From JAKFDI01 sp044508835 (lineage in GTDB: Bacteria > Pseudomonadota > Gammaproteobacteria > Burkholderiales > Burkholderiaceae_C): DNA of 64,000 bases. Below, piece by piece: positions 17,914-27,239 of this stretch; the first letter of the stretch is position 1; each line of letters starts with the position of its first letter. The stretch is taken from assembly GCA_044508835.1 (NCBI GenBank), contig JBIQHD010000022.1, positions 13,347-77,346 on the forward strand, written 5' to 3'. The position numbers and the translations under genes were made by a program. Below the pieces are notes generated by a model. The model saw only the letters and a list, made by a program, of their open reading frames with translations, was not told the DNA's origin and did not search any database.

Positions 17914-18849
17914 ATGTCCGCCATTTCGTTCCAGCGCGTCAGCAAGACTTTCCATGCAGGCGGCAAGCCGGTCCACGCGCTGGACGACGTCAGCTTCGAC
18001 ATCGCGGAAGGCGAGTTCTTCGGCCTGCTCGGCCCCAACGGCGCGGGCAAGACCACCCTCATCAGCATCCTCGCCGGCCTGGCGCGCGCCAGCAGCGGGC
18101 GGGTCTCGGTGCTGGGCCACGACGTGGTGGGCGACTACGCCGCCGCGCGCAAGCGCCTGGGCATCGTGCCGCAGGAACTGGTGTTCGACCCCTTCTTCAG
18201 CGTGCGCGAGGCGCTGCGCATCCAGAGCGGCTACTTCGGCGTGCGGAACAACGGCGCCTGGATCGACGAACTGCTCGAGAACCTGGGCCTCGCCGGCAAG
18301 GCCGACGCCAACATGCGCGAGCTCTCCGGCGGCATGAAACGCCGCGTGCTGGTGGCGCAGGCGCTGGTGCACCGCCCGCCGGTGATCGTGCTCGACGAGC
18401 CGACGGCCGGCGTGGACGTGGAGCTGCGCCAGACGCTGTGGCATTTCGTCGCCCGCCTCAACAGGGAAGGCCACACGGTGCTGCTGACCACGCACTACCT
18501 GGAAGAGGCCGAGGCGCTGTGCGGGCGGCTGGCCATGCTCAAGCTCGGCCGGGTGGTGGCGCTGGACCGCACCTCGGCGCTGCTCGCCGGCACCGCCAGC
18601 ACCATGCTGCGCTTCAAGATGGACGGCGCGCTGCCGCCGCTGCTCGCCGCCCAGTCGCGGGTGACGGGGCGCATCGTGCAGATCAAGGCGCACGACGCCG
18701 GCGAGGTCGAGCGGGTGCTCGCCATCCTGCGCGCCGCCGGCTGCCAGCCCGAAGACCTGGAGATCGGCCGTGCCGACCTCGAGGATGTGTTCCTCGAGAT
18801 CATGCAGGGCGAGACGCGGCCGGCCCCGCTGGTGGGGATGCCGCAATGA
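17914..18849 (+). CDS. ABC-2 type exporter ATP-binding protein (YadG-like)
   Basis: A 311-residue ATPase of an ABC-2 exporter. Walker A is GPNGAGKTT, the signature is LSGGMKRR, Walker B is VIVLDEPTAGVD and the H-loop is LLTTHYLEEAE. The C-terminal extension (about residues 225-311) is the DUF4162-like domain often found on ABC-2 ATPases. It overlaps its permease partner by 4 bases. In many Burkholderiales this pair sits directly between the mla operon and ibaG-murA; here 14 kb separates it from mlaB. The substrate is unknown; a role in envelope lipid or glycan export is only suggested by context. Confidence 0.92.
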   Translation: MSAISFQRVSKTFHAGGKPVHALDDVSFDIAEGEFFGLLGPNGAGKTTLISILAGLARASSGRVSVLGHDVVGDYAAARKRLGIVPQELVFDPFFSVREALRIQSGYFGVRNNGAWIDELLENLGLAGKADANMRELSGGMKRRVLVAQALVHRPPVIVLDEPTAGVDVELRQTLWHFVARLNREGHTVLLTTHYLEEAEALCGRLAMLKLGRVVALDRTSALLAGTASTMLRFKMDGALPPLLAAQSRVTGRIVQIKAHDAGEVERVLAILRAAGCQPEDLEIGRADLEDVFLEIMQGETRPAPLVGMPQ

Positions 18850-19613
18850 GCGTCGATGCACTGTCGGGGGCGCGCACGCTGCTCCACAAGGAAGTGCTGC
18901 GCTTCTGGAAGGTGGCCTTCCAGACCGTGGCCGCGCCGGTGCTCACGGCCATGCTCTACCTCGTGATCTTCGGCCACGCGCTGGGCGACAAGGTGCAGGT
19001 TGGCGGCGTGGGCTACACCGGCTTCCTGGTGCCGGGCCTGGTGATGATGAGCGTGCTGCAGAACGCCTTCGCCAACAGCAGCTCCTCGCTCATCCAGAGC
19101 AAGATCACCGGCAACCTGGTGTTCCTGCTGGTCACGCCGCTGTCGCACTGGGCATGGTTCGTGGCCTACGTGGGCGCGGCGGTGCTGCGCGGGCTGGCGG
19201 TGGGCGCGGGCGTGCTGCTGGTCACGGTGTGGTTCGCGCCGCTGCACGCGGCGCAGCCGCTGTGGATCGTCGTCTTCGCCGTGGCCGGCGCGGCCATGAT
19301 GGGCTCGCTCGGCCTCGTCGCCGGCCTGTGGGCCGAGAAGTTCGACCAGATCGCCGCCTTCCAGAACTTCGTCGTCATGCCCATGACCTTCCTGTCGGGC
19401 GTGTTCTATTCGGTGCATTCGCTGCCCGCCGGCTGGCGCGAGCTGAGCCACCTGAACCCGTTCTTCTACATGATCGACGGCTTCCGGCACGGCTTCTTCG
19501 GCGCGAGCGACGTGTCGCCCTGGGTGAGCCTGGCCGTGGTCGCGGCGAGCCTGGCCGTGGTGTGCGGCCTGGCGCTGCACCTGCTGCGCATCGGCTACAA
19601 GATCCGGCACTGA
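18846..19613 (+). CDS. ABC-2 type exporter permease (YadH-like)
   Basis: A 255-residue ABC-2 permease with about six membrane segments and the conserved ABC-2 blocks FLVPGLVMMSVLQNAFANSS and PMTFLSGVFYSVHSLP. It is the membrane partner of the preceding ATPase; the ATG lies within the ATPase stop (ATGA). There is no signal peptide. The gene is followed by a short intergenic segment with a TAAAAT hexamer before ibaG. The exported substrate cannot be deduced. Confidence 0.92.
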   Translation: MSVDALSGARTLLHKEVLRFWKVAFQTVAAPVLTAMLYLVIFGHALGDKVQVGGVGYTGFLVPGLVMMSVLQNAFANSSSSLIQSKITGNLVFLLVTPLSHWAWFVAYVGAAVLRGLAVGAGVLLVTVWFAPLHAAQPLWIVVFAVAGAAMMGSLGLVAGLWAEKFDQIAAFQNFVVMPMTFLSGVFYSVHSLPAGWRELSHLNPFFYMIDGFRHGFFGASDVSPWVSLAVVAASLAVVCGLALHLLRIGYKIRH

Positions 19614-19649
19614 ATGCCACCGCGCGGGCACGGCCCGCCGGGCGTCGCC

Positions 19650-19655
19650 TAAAAT
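19650..19655 (+). promoter_or_regulatory. Putative -10 element (TAAAAT) before ibaG
   Basis: TAAAAT ends 10 bases before the ibaG ATG, matching the TATAAT consensus at five of six positions in an otherwise GC-rich gap. As with other genes in this window, the spacing implies a leader of only a few bases. No strong -35 hexamer is visible. Confidence 0.4.
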
Positions 19656-19665
19656 CACGGGCATC

Positions 19666-19935
19666 ATGGCCGACCCCACCCCCGCCGAAGTCGAACGCTA
19701 CATCGCGAACGGCCTGGCCTGCGAGCATGTGCAGGTGGAAGGCGACGGGCGCCATTTCTTCGCCACCATCGTGTCGGCCGAGTTCGAGGGCAAGCCGCGC
19801 GTGCGGCGCCACCAGCGGGTCTACGACGCCCTCGGCGACAGGATGCGCGAGCAGATCCACGCGCTCTCGATGAAGACGCTGACCCCCGCCGAGTGGGCCG
19901 CCGAGGCCGGCTCGGGCTCCTCCCACCACCACTGA
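19666..19935 (+). CDS. BolA-family protein (IbaG-like)
   Basis: An 89-residue BolA-fold protein, most like IbaG, which in E. coli is encoded between the mla operon and murA. IbaG/BolA proteins bind [2Fe-2S] with monothiol glutaredoxins and influence acid and envelope stress responses. The pattern KPRVRRHQRVYDAL is the BolA helix-turn region and contains a possible ligand His. HALSMKTLTPAEW is the conserved C-terminal block. The tail ends in Ser/Gly and three histidines. Its position directly before murA matches the conserved order. Confidence 0.9.
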   Translation: MADPTPAEVERYIANGLACEHVQVEGDGRHFFATIVSAEFEGKPRVRRHQRVYDALGDRMREQIHALSMKTLTPAEWAAEAGSGSSHHH

Positions 19936-19983
19936 AACCCGCCGCAGTGCTTGCTGCGGCTGGCGAATTCGCGCCAGCGGGTT
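19936..19983 (+). other. Predicted three-way-junction RNA structure between ibaG and murA
   Basis: Immediately after the ibaG stop, AACCCGC (19936-19942) pairs with GCGGGTT (19977-19983). Enclosed are two perfect hairpins: CGCAG/CTGCG (19943-19947 and 19954-19958) and CTGGCG/CGCCAG (19960-19965 and 19972-19977, sharing one base with the outer stem). This gives a compact junction about 40 bases before the murA start. There is no T-tract, so it does not look like a simple terminator. It could be an attenuator or processing site. Pairing was worked out by eye. Confidence 0.5.
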
Positions 19984-20024
19984 CGATAGCCGGGTGAGCA
20001 TTGGGGCCAGCTGCGAACCGTCTC

Positions 20025-21284
20025 ATGGACAAACTTCTCATCCGCGGTGGCCGAACGCTCCAGGGCGAGATCGCCATCTCCGGCGCCAAGAACGCCGCGC
20101 TGCCCGAGCTGTGCGCGGCGCTGCTCACGGCCGAGCCCGTCACGCTGGACCACGTGCCGCAGCTGCAGGACGTGCGCACCATGCTCAAGCTGCTGCGCAG
20201 CCTGGGCGTGGCGGTGGAGCGCGGCGAGGCGCAGCCCGAGTCGGTGCGGCTCGACGCCTCGGCGCTGACGTCGCAGGAGGCGACCTACGACCTCGTGAAG
20301 ACGATGCGCGCGTCCATCCTCGTGCTCGGGCCGCTGCTGGCGCGCTTCGGCCAGGCGCGGGTGTCGCTGCCGGGCGGCTGCGCCATCGGCTCGCGCCCGG
20401 TGGACCAGCACATCAAGGGCCTGAAGGCCATGGGCGCCGAGATCACCGTCGAGCACGGCTACATCGTGGCGAAGGCGAAACGCCTGAAGGGCGCGCGCAT
20501 CACCACCGACATGATCACCGTGACGGGCACCGAGAACCTGCTGATGGCCGCCACGCTGGCCGAGGGCGAGACGGTGCTCGAGAACGCGGCGCAGGAGCCG
20601 GAGGTGACGGACCTGGCCGAGATGCTGATCCGCATGGGCGCGCGGATCGAGGGCCACGGCGGCAGCCGCATCCGCGTGCAGGGCGTGGAGCGCCTGGGCG
20701 GCACGGCGCACCGCATCGTGCCCGACCGCATCGAGACCGGCACCTTCCTGTGCGCCGTGGCCGCCGCCGGCGGCGACGTGACCCTGCGCGGCACGCGCGC
20801 CGACCACCTCGACGCGGTCATCGACAAGCTGCGCGAGGCCGGGGCCGCCATCGAATGCGGCGACGACTGGATCCGCGTGCGGGGTACGGGCCGGCCGCGG
20901 GCGGCGAGCTTCCGCACCAGCGAGTACCCGGCGTTCCCGACCGACATGCAGGCGCAGTTCATGGCGCTGGACTGCATCGCCGAAGGCACCTCGGTGATCA
21001 CCGAGACCATCTTCGAGAACCGCATGATGCACGTCAACGAGCTGCTGCGGCTCGGCGCCAGCATCGAGGTCGAGGGCAACACCGCGGTGGTGCAGGGCAT
21101 CGCCCGGCTCTCCGGCGCCACCGTGATGGCGACCGACCTGCGCGCCTCGGCCAGCCTCGTCATCGCCGGCCTCGTGGCCGAGGGCGAGACCACGGTCGAC
21201 CGCATCTACCACCTCGACCGCGGCTACGACCGCATGGAAGCCAAGCTGCGCGGCATCGGGGCTGACATCGAGCGCATCCAATGA
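20025..21284 (+). CDS. murA: UDP-N-acetylglucosamine 1-carboxyvinyltransferase
   Basis: Transfers enolpyruvate from PEP to UDP-GlcNAc, the first committed step of peptidoglycan synthesis. It is 419 residues, the same length as the E. coli enzyme. The N-terminal SGAKNAALPE block and the fosfomycin-target cysteine in PGGCAIGSRPVDQHI (Cys119) are present, so no natural Cys-to-Asp resistance change is seen. I chose MDKLLIRGG as the start; an ATG 24 bases upstream adds eight unrelated residues. hisG follows with almost no gap. Confidence 0.97.
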   Translation: MDKLLIRGGRTLQGEIAISGAKNAALPELCAALLTAEPVTLDHVPQLQDVRTMLKLLRSLGVAVERGEAQPESVRLDASALTSQEATYDLVKTMRASILVLGPLLARFGQARVSLPGGCAIGSRPVDQHIKGLKAMGAEITVEHGYIVAKAKRLKGARITTDMITVTGTENLLMAATLAEGETVLENAAQEPEVTDLAEMLIRMGARIEGHGGSRIRVQGVERLGGTAHRIVPDRIETGTFLCAVAAAGGDVTLRGTRADHLDAVIDKLREAGAAIECGDDWIRVRGTGRPRAASFRTSEYPAFPTDMQAQFMALDCIAEGTSVITETIFENRMMHVNELLRLGASIEVEGNTAVVQGIARLSGATVMATDLRASASLVIAGLVAEGETTVDRIYHLDRGYDRMEAKLRGIGADIERIQ

Positions 21285-21313
21285 GCACCACCGCCACGCA
21301 GGAGCCACGACCC

Positions 21314-21958
21314 ATGATCACGCTCGCCCTGTCCAAGGGCCGCATCTTCGAGGAGACGCTGCCGCTGCTGCGCGCCGCCGGCATCGAGATCGCCGAGGAC
21401 CCGGAGAAGTCGCGCAAGCTCATCATCGGCACCAGCCGCGCGGACGTGCGCGTGGTGCTGGTGCGCGCCACCGACGTGCCCACCTACGTGCAGTACGGCG
21501 GCGCCGACATCGGCGTGGCGGGCCTGGACACCCTGCTCGAGCACGGCGGCGCGGGGCTGTACCAGCCGATCGACCTGCGCATCGCCAGGTGCCGCATGAG
21601 CGTGGCGGTGCGGGCCGACTTCGACTACGCCAATGCGGTGCAGCAAGGTTCGCGCATCCGCGTGGCGACGAAGTACACGAGCATCGCGCGCGACCACTTC
21701 GCCGACAAGGGCGTCCACGTGGACCTGATCAAGCTGTACGGCTCGATGGAGCTGGCGCCGCTCACCGGCCTGGCCGACGCCATCGTCGACCTCGTGTCGA
21801 CCGGCAGCACCCTGAAGGCCAACCACCTCGTCGAGGTGGAGGAGATCATGAAGATCTCGGCGCGGCTGGTCGTGAACCAGGCGGCGCTCAAGCTCAAGCG
21901 CGAGCCGATCCGCGCGGTGCTCGACGCGGTGTCGTCCGCAGTGGAGGCCACGGCATGA
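21314..21958 (+). CDS. hisG: ATP phosphoribosyltransferase, short (HisG-S) form
   Basis: Catalyses the first step of histidine synthesis, joining ATP and PRPP. At about 214 residues it is the short form, which lacks the C-terminal regulatory domain and needs the HisZ subunit for activity; hisZ is not in this window. The MITLALSKGRIFEETLPLL start and the PRPP loop DLVSTGSTLKAN are typical. AGGAG lies 9 bases before this ATG. An alternative ATG at 21281 overlaps the murA stop (ATGA) and would add 11 residues. Confidence 0.93.
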   Translation: MITLALSKGRIFEETLPLLRAAGIEIAEDPEKSRKLIIGTSRADVRVVLVRATDVPTYVQYGGADIGVAGLDTLLEHGGAGLYQPIDLRIARCRMSVAVRADFDYANAVQQGSRIRVATKYTSIARDHFADKGVHVDLIKLYGSMELAPLTGLADAIVDLVSTGSTLKANHLVEVEEIMKISARLVVNQAALKLKREPIRAVLDAVSSAVEATA

Positions 21959-23271
21959 GCGCGGTGAACGTTCGCGCGCTCGACACCGCCGCGGCCGGCT
22001 TCGAGCAGGATTTCCAGCGCGTGCTGCACTGGTCGGAACAGACCGATGCGGCCATCGAGACCAGCGTGGCCGCCATCATCGACGACGTGCGCGCGCGCGG
22101 CGACGCGGCGGTGCTCGACTACACGAAGCGCTGGGACGGGCTCGACGCCGGATCGGTGGCGGCGCTGGAACTGAGCCGCGGCGAACTCGAGGCCGCCCTC
22201 GACGCCATCACGCCGGCCCGGCGCGATGCGCTGGAGCAGGCGGCGGCGCGGGTGCGCAGCTACCACGAGCGCCAGCTCGAGGCCTGCGGCCGCTCCTGGA
22301 GCTACCGCGACGCCGACGGCACGCTGCTCGGCCAGAAGGTGACGCCGCTGGACCGCGTGGGCATCTACGTGCCCGGCGGCAAGGCGGCCTATCCGTCCAG
22401 CGTGCTGATGAACGCCATGCCCGCCAAGGTGGCCGGCGTGGGCGAGATCGTCATGGTGGTGCCCACGCCGCGGGGCGAGCGCAACCCGCTGGTGCTGGCG
22501 GCCGCGGCGATCGCCGGCGTCGACCGTGCCTTCACCGTCGGCGGCGCGCAGGCGGTGGCGGCACTCGCCTACGGCACGGCGACGATTCCCGCCGTCGACA
22601 AGATCACCGGCCCGGGCAATGCCTATGTCGCGAGCGCCAAGCGCCGCGTCTTCGGCAAGGTCGGCATCGACATGATCGCCGGCCCGAGCGAGATCCTGGT
22701 GCTGGCCGACGGCACGACGCCGGCCGACTGGGTGGCGATGGACCTCTTCAGCCAGGCCGAGCACGACGAGCTCGCGCAAAGCATCCTGCTGTGCCCCGAC
22801 GCGGCCTACATCGCCGAGGTGAAGGCCGCCATCGACCGCCTGCTGCCCGCCATGCCGCGCCGCGACGTCATCCGCGCCTCGCTCGAAGGCCGGGGCGCGC
22901 TGATCCGCACGCGCAGCATGGACGAGGCCTGCGAGATCAGCAACCGCATCGCGCCCGAGCACCTGGAAGTCAGCTCGCGCGACCCGCACCGGTGGGAGCC
23001 GCTGCTGCGCCACGCCGGCGCCATCTTCCTCGGCGCCTTCACCAGCGAGAGCCTGGGCGACTACTGCGCCGGGCCGAACCACGTGCTGCCCACCTCGGGC
23101 ACGGCGCGCTTCTCGTCGCCGCTGGGCGTGTACGACTTCCAGAAGCGCTCCAGCCTGATCGAGGTGAGCGAGGCCGGCGCCCAGGGGCTCGGCCGGATCG
23201 CCGCCGAGCTCGCCTACGGCGAAGGGCTGCAGGCCCATGCGCGCGCCGCCGAACTGAGGTTGAAGCCATGA
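21955..23271 (+). CDS. hisD: Histidinol dehydrogenase
   Basis: Zinc- and NAD-dependent enzyme that oxidises L-histidinol to L-histidine in two steps, the last reactions of the pathway. It is 438 residues. Conserved blocks include VGIYVPGGKAAYPSSVLMN, TVGGAQAVAALAYGT, the KITGPGNAYVASAKR motif and the metal-site region FSQAEHDELAQ. The ATG overlaps the hisG stop (ATGA). It is the second gene of the his cluster. Confidence 0.97.
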   Translation: MSAVNVRALDTAAAGFEQDFQRVLHWSEQTDAAIETSVAAIIDDVRARGDAAVLDYTKRWDGLDAGSVAALELSRGELEAALDAITPARRDALEQAAARVRSYHERQLEACGRSWSYRDADGTLLGQKVTPLDRVGIYVPGGKAAYPSSVLMNAMPAKVAGVGEIVMVVPTPRGERNPLVLAAAAIAGVDRAFTVGGAQAVAALAYGTATIPAVDKITGPGNAYVASAKRRVFGKVGIDMIAGPSEILVLADGTTPADWVAMDLFSQAEHDELAQSILLCPDAAYIAEVKAAIDRLLPAMPRRDVIRASLEGRGALIRTRSMDEACEISNRIAPEHLEVSSRDPHRWEPLLRHAGAIFLGAFTSESLGDYCAGPNHVLPTSGTARFSSPLGVYDFQKRSSLIEVSEAGAQGLGRIAAELAYGEGLQAHARAAELRLKP

Positions 23272-24359
23272 GCCGCACCGTCGACGACCTGCCCGGGCTG
23301 ATCGGGCGCTGCATCCGCCAGGACGTGCAGTCCATGCACGGCTATGCCGTCCAGCCGAGCGCCGGCCTCATCAAGCTCGACGCGATGGAGAACCCGTTCC
23401 GCCTGCCCGAGCCGCTGCGCCGCGAGCTGGGCGCGCGGCTGGGCGAGGTGGCGATCAACCGCTACCCCGGCGCGCGCGTGGACGAGCTGCGCGCCGCGCT
23501 GGCGCGCCACGCGGCGCTGCCCGAGGGCTACGACCTGATGCTGGGCAACGGCTCGGACGAGCTCATCAGCCTGCTCGCCATGGCCTGCGACGTGCCCGGC
23601 GCCTGCGTGCTGGCGCCGCTGCCCGGCTTCGTGATGTACGAGATGTCGGCGGCGCTGCAGGGCCTGCGCTTCGTCGGCGTGCCGCTCACGGCCGACTTCG
23701 AGCTCGACGAGGCGGCGATGCTCGCGGCGATCGCCGAGCACCGGCCGTCCATCGTCTACATCGCCTACCCGAACAACCCGACGGCGAACCTGTTCGACGA
23801 CGCGGCGATCGAGCGCCTCGTCGAGGCCGCGCCCGGGCTGGTGGTGATCGACGAGGCCTATCAGCCCTTCGCCTCGCGCACCTGGATGGACCGCCTCGCG
23901 CGCCATGCGAACGTGCTCGTCATGCGCACGCTCAGCAAGTTCGGCCTCGCCGGCGTGCGCCTGGGCTACCTGATGGGCCCGAAGGCGCTGATCGCCGAGG
24001 TCGACAAGGTGCGCCCGCCCTACAACGTGAGCGTGCTCAACGCCGAGGCGGGCCTGTTCGCGCTGGAACATGCCGACGAGTTCGCGCGGCAGGCCGAGGT
24101 GCTGCGCAGCGAACGCGCGCGGCTGATGCAGGCGCTGGCCGCCATGCCCGCCCTGCGGCCGTACCCGAGCGAAGCCAACATGATCCTCACCCGCGCGCCC
24201 GATGCGGCCGCCCTGTTCGAGGCGCTGAAGCAGCGCGGCGTGCTGGTGAAGAACGTCTCGAAGCTGCACCCGCTGCTTCACAATTGCCTGCGGCTGACGG
24301 TCGGCACGCCGCGGGAGAACGACGCGATGATCGCCGCCCTGGAACAGAGCCTGTCATGA
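23268..24359 (+). CDS. hisC: Histidinol-phosphate aminotransferase
   Basis: PLP-dependent transaminase that converts imidazole-acetol phosphate and glutamate to histidinol phosphate. It is 363 residues. The PLP lysine lies in TLSKFGLAGVRLGYLMG (Lys224). The LMLGNGSDELISLLAMA and VYIAYPNNPTANL blocks are typical of class I/II aminotransferases of the HisC group. It overlaps hisD and hisB by 4 bases each. The name is supported by operon position as well as sequence. Confidence 0.96.
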   Translation: MSRTVDDLPGLIGRCIRQDVQSMHGYAVQPSAGLIKLDAMENPFRLPEPLRRELGARLGEVAINRYPGARVDELRAALARHAALPEGYDLMLGNGSDELISLLAMACDVPGACVLAPLPGFVMYEMSAALQGLRFVGVPLTADFELDEAAMLAAIAEHRPSIVYIAYPNNPTANLFDDAAIERLVEAAPGLVVIDEAYQPFASRTWMDRLARHANVLVMRTLSKFGLAGVRLGYLMGPKALIAEVDKVRPPYNVSVLNAEAGLFALEHADEFARQAEVLRSERARLMQALAAMPALRPYPSEANMILTRAPDAAALFEALKQRGVLVKNVSKLHPLLHNCLRLTVGTPRENDAMIAALEQSLS

Positions 24360-24952
24360 GCACCACCCGTCACGCCGAAGTCCGCCGCAACACCGCCGAG
24401 ACGCAGATCCGCGTCGCCATCGACCTGGACGGCACCGGTGCCGCCAAGCTCGCCACCGGCATCGGCTTCTTCGACCACATGCTCGACCAGATCGCCCGGC
24501 ACGGGCTGATCGACCTGGACATCGAGTGCCAGGGTGACCTGCACATCGACGGCCACCACACGGTGGAGGACGTGGGCATCACCTTCGGCCAGGCGATGGC
24601 CCGGGCCGTGGGCGACAAGAAGGGCCTGCGCCGCTACGGCCATGCCTACGTGCCGCTGGACGAGGCGCTGTCGCGCGTGGTGGTCGACTTCTCCGGCCGC
24701 CCGGGGCTGCACATGCGCGTCGACTTCAAGAGCGCCATGATCGGCGCGCTCGACACCCAGCTCGTCTACGAGTTCTTCCAGGGCTTCGTGAACCACGCCG
24801 GCGTGACGCTGCACATCGACAACCTGCACGGCGACAACGCACACCACCAGTGCGAGACGATCTTCAAGGCCTTCGCGCGGGCGCTGCGCATGGCGCTGGA
24901 GATCGACCCGCGCGCCGCCGGCGTCATCCCCTCGACCAAGGGTTCGCTGTGA
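24356..24952 (+). CDS. hisB: Imidazoleglycerol-phosphate dehydratase (monofunctional)
   Basis: Removes water from imidazole glycerol phosphate to give imidazole-acetol phosphate. The 198-residue protein is the dehydratase domain alone, without the HAD phosphatase fused to it in E. coli; histidinol-phosphate phosphatase must therefore be encoded elsewhere. The two manganese-binding repeats DGHHTVEDVGI and GDNAHHQCETIFKAFARAL are intact. It overlaps hisC (ATGA) and hisH (GTGA). Confidence 0.97.
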   Translation: MSTTRHAEVRRNTAETQIRVAIDLDGTGAAKLATGIGFFDHMLDQIARHGLIDLDIECQGDLHIDGHHTVEDVGITFGQAMARAVGDKKGLRRYGHAYVPLDEALSRVVVDFSGRPGLHMRVDFKSAMIGALDTQLVYEFFQGFVNHAGVTLHIDNLHGDNAHHQCETIFKAFARALRMALEIDPRAAGVIPSTKGSL

Positions 24953-25602
24953 CGAAGCGGAGGGTCGCGGTCGTCGACTACGGCATGGGCAACCTGCGCT
25001 CCGTGTCGCAGGCGGTGATGCACGTCGCGCGCGAGGAGGCCGGCATCGAGGTGGTCGTCACCTCGCGGCCCGACGAGGTGTTCGCCGCCGAGCGCGTGGT
25101 GCTGCCGGGGCAGGGCGCCATGCCCGACTGCATGCGCGAGCTGCGCGATTCCGGCCTGCAGGAGGCCGTGCTGGACGCCGCCGCGAGCAAGCCGCTGATG
25201 GGCGTGTGCGTGGGCATGCAGATGCTGCTGTCGCGCAGCGAGGAGGGCCCGACCGACGGGCTCGGGCTGATCCCCGGCGAGGTGCTGCGCTTCCGGCTCG
25301 ACGGCCGGCTGCAGCCCGACGGCAGCCGCTTCAAGGTGCCGCAGATGGGCTGGAACACGGTGCACCAGGCCCGTCCCCACGCCCTGTGGGCGGGCGTGCC
25401 CGACGCGGCGTACTTCTATTTCGTGCACAGCTTCTACGCGCGGCCGGCCGATGCCGCGCACAGCGTCGGTGAAACCGACTACGGCGCGCGCTTTACCAGC
25501 GCGGTGGCCCGGGATAATATTTTTGCGACCCAATTCCACCCCGAGAAGAGCGCCGCCCACGGCCTCGCGCTGTACAGGAACTTCCTCCGCTGGAACCCTT
25601 GA
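24949..25602 (+). CDS. hisH: Imidazole glycerol phosphate synthase, glutaminase subunit
   Basis: Class I glutamine amidotransferase subunit that supplies ammonia to HisF. It is 217 residues. The catalytic triad is visible: Cys87 in MGVCVGMQMLL, and His197 and Glu199 in QFHPEKS. The start is a GTG overlapping the hisB stop (GTGA). Codons around residues 189-193 (25513-25527) are unusually AT-rich (GAT AAT ATT TTT) for this genome and include a GATAAT hexamer. Confidence 0.96.
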   Translation: MTKRRVAVVDYGMGNLRSVSQAVMHVAREEAGIEVVVTSRPDEVFAAERVVLPGQGAMPDCMRELRDSGLQEAVLDAAASKPLMGVCVGMQMLLSRSEEGPTDGLGLIPGEVLRFRLDGRLQPDGSRFKVPQMGWNTVHQARPHALWAGVPDAAYFYFVHSFYARPADAAHSVGETDYGARFTSAVARDNIFATQFHPEKSAAHGLALYRNFLRWNP

Positions 25603-25651
25603 TTCCTCGCCTTCTCGGGCGACGACTCCCCCACCACCCGCTCTCTCGGCC

Positions 25652-26392
25652 ATGCTGCTGATTCCCGCGATCGACCTGAAAGACGGCAAGTGCGTCCGCC
25701 TGAAACAAGGCGACATGAACGACTCCACCACCTTCGGCGAAGACCCGGCCGCGATGGCGCGGCGCTGGGTCGATGCCGGGGCGCGGCGGCTGCACCTCGT
25801 CGACCTGAACGGCGCCTTCGCCGGCAAGCCGGTGAACGAGGCGGCGATCAAGGCCATCCTCGCCGAGGTGGGCGACGAGATCCCGGTGCAGCTCGGCGGC
25901 GGCATCCGCGACCTCGACACCATCGAGCGCTACCTCGACGACGGCCTGAGCTACATCATCATCGGCACCGCCGCGGTGAAGAGCCCGGGTTTCCTGAAGG
26001 ATGCCTGCTCCGCCTTCGGCGGCCACATCATCGTCGGCCTCGACGCCAAGGACGGCAAGGTCGCGACCGACGGCTGGAGCAAGCTCACGGGGCACGAGGT
26101 CGTCGACCTTGCGCGCAAGTTCGAGGACTACGGCGTCGAGGGCGTGATCTACACCGACATCGGCCGCGACGGCATGCTCAGCGGCATCAACGTCGAGGCG
26201 ACGGTCAAGCTCGCCCAGGCGCTCACCGTCCCGGTGATCGCCTCCGGCGGGCTGTCGAACATCGCCGACATCGAGCGGCTGTGCGCCGTGGAGGACCAGG
26301 GCGTCGAGGGCGTGATCTGCGGCCGCGCCATCTACAGCGGCGACCTCGATTTCGCCGAGGCGCAGCGCCGCGCCGACGAACTCGGCGGCTGA
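25652..26392 (+). CDS. hisA: ProFAR isomerase (HisA)
   Basis: Isomerises the ProFAR aminoaldose to the PRFAR ketose in histidine synthesis. It is a 246-residue (beta/alpha)8 barrel built from two half-barrel repeats. The two catalytic aspartates lie in IPAIDLKDGKCVRL and YTDIGRDGM. It starts 49 bases after hisH rather than overlapping it, and no good ribosome site is visible. Homology to the adjacent hisF is expected because both come from one ancestral half-barrel. Confidence 0.97.
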   Translation: MLLIPAIDLKDGKCVRLKQGDMNDSTTFGEDPAAMARRWVDAGARRLHLVDLNGAFAGKPVNEAAIKAILAEVGDEIPVQLGGGIRDLDTIERYLDDGLSYIIIGTAAVKSPGFLKDACSAFGGHIIVGLDAKDGKVATDGWSKLTGHEVVDLARKFEDYGVEGVIYTDIGRDGMLSGINVEATVKLAQALTVPVIASGGLSNIADIERLCAVEDQGVEGVICGRAIYSGDLDFAEAQRRADELGG

Positions 26393-26427
26393 CGCCGCTC
26401 GCCGGCGGGCGGCGCCCGGCCCGCCTC

Positions 26428-26433
26428 GATAAT
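26428..26433 (+). promoter_or_regulatory. Putative -10 element (GATAAT) before hisF
   Basis: GATAAT lies 26 bases before the hisF ATG, in the 67-base gap after hisA, the largest gap in the his cluster. It could drive an internal transcript covering hisF and rsmD. No convincing -35 is seen. Confidence 0.35.
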
Positions 26434-26459
26434 CGCCGCCTTTCACGACTGCCCCCGCC

Positions 26460-27235
<776 letters not shown>

Positions 27236-27239
<4 letters not shown>

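Noticed and set aside
20025..21284. A fosfomycin-resistant MurA variant
   Set aside because: The active-site cysteine in PGGCAIG is present, so the natural Cys-to-Asp change is absent.
24850..25602. A longer HisH starting at 24850
   Set aside because: The extension overlaps hisB out of frame and is unlike HisH; the GTG at 24949 overlapping the hisB stop fits the family start.
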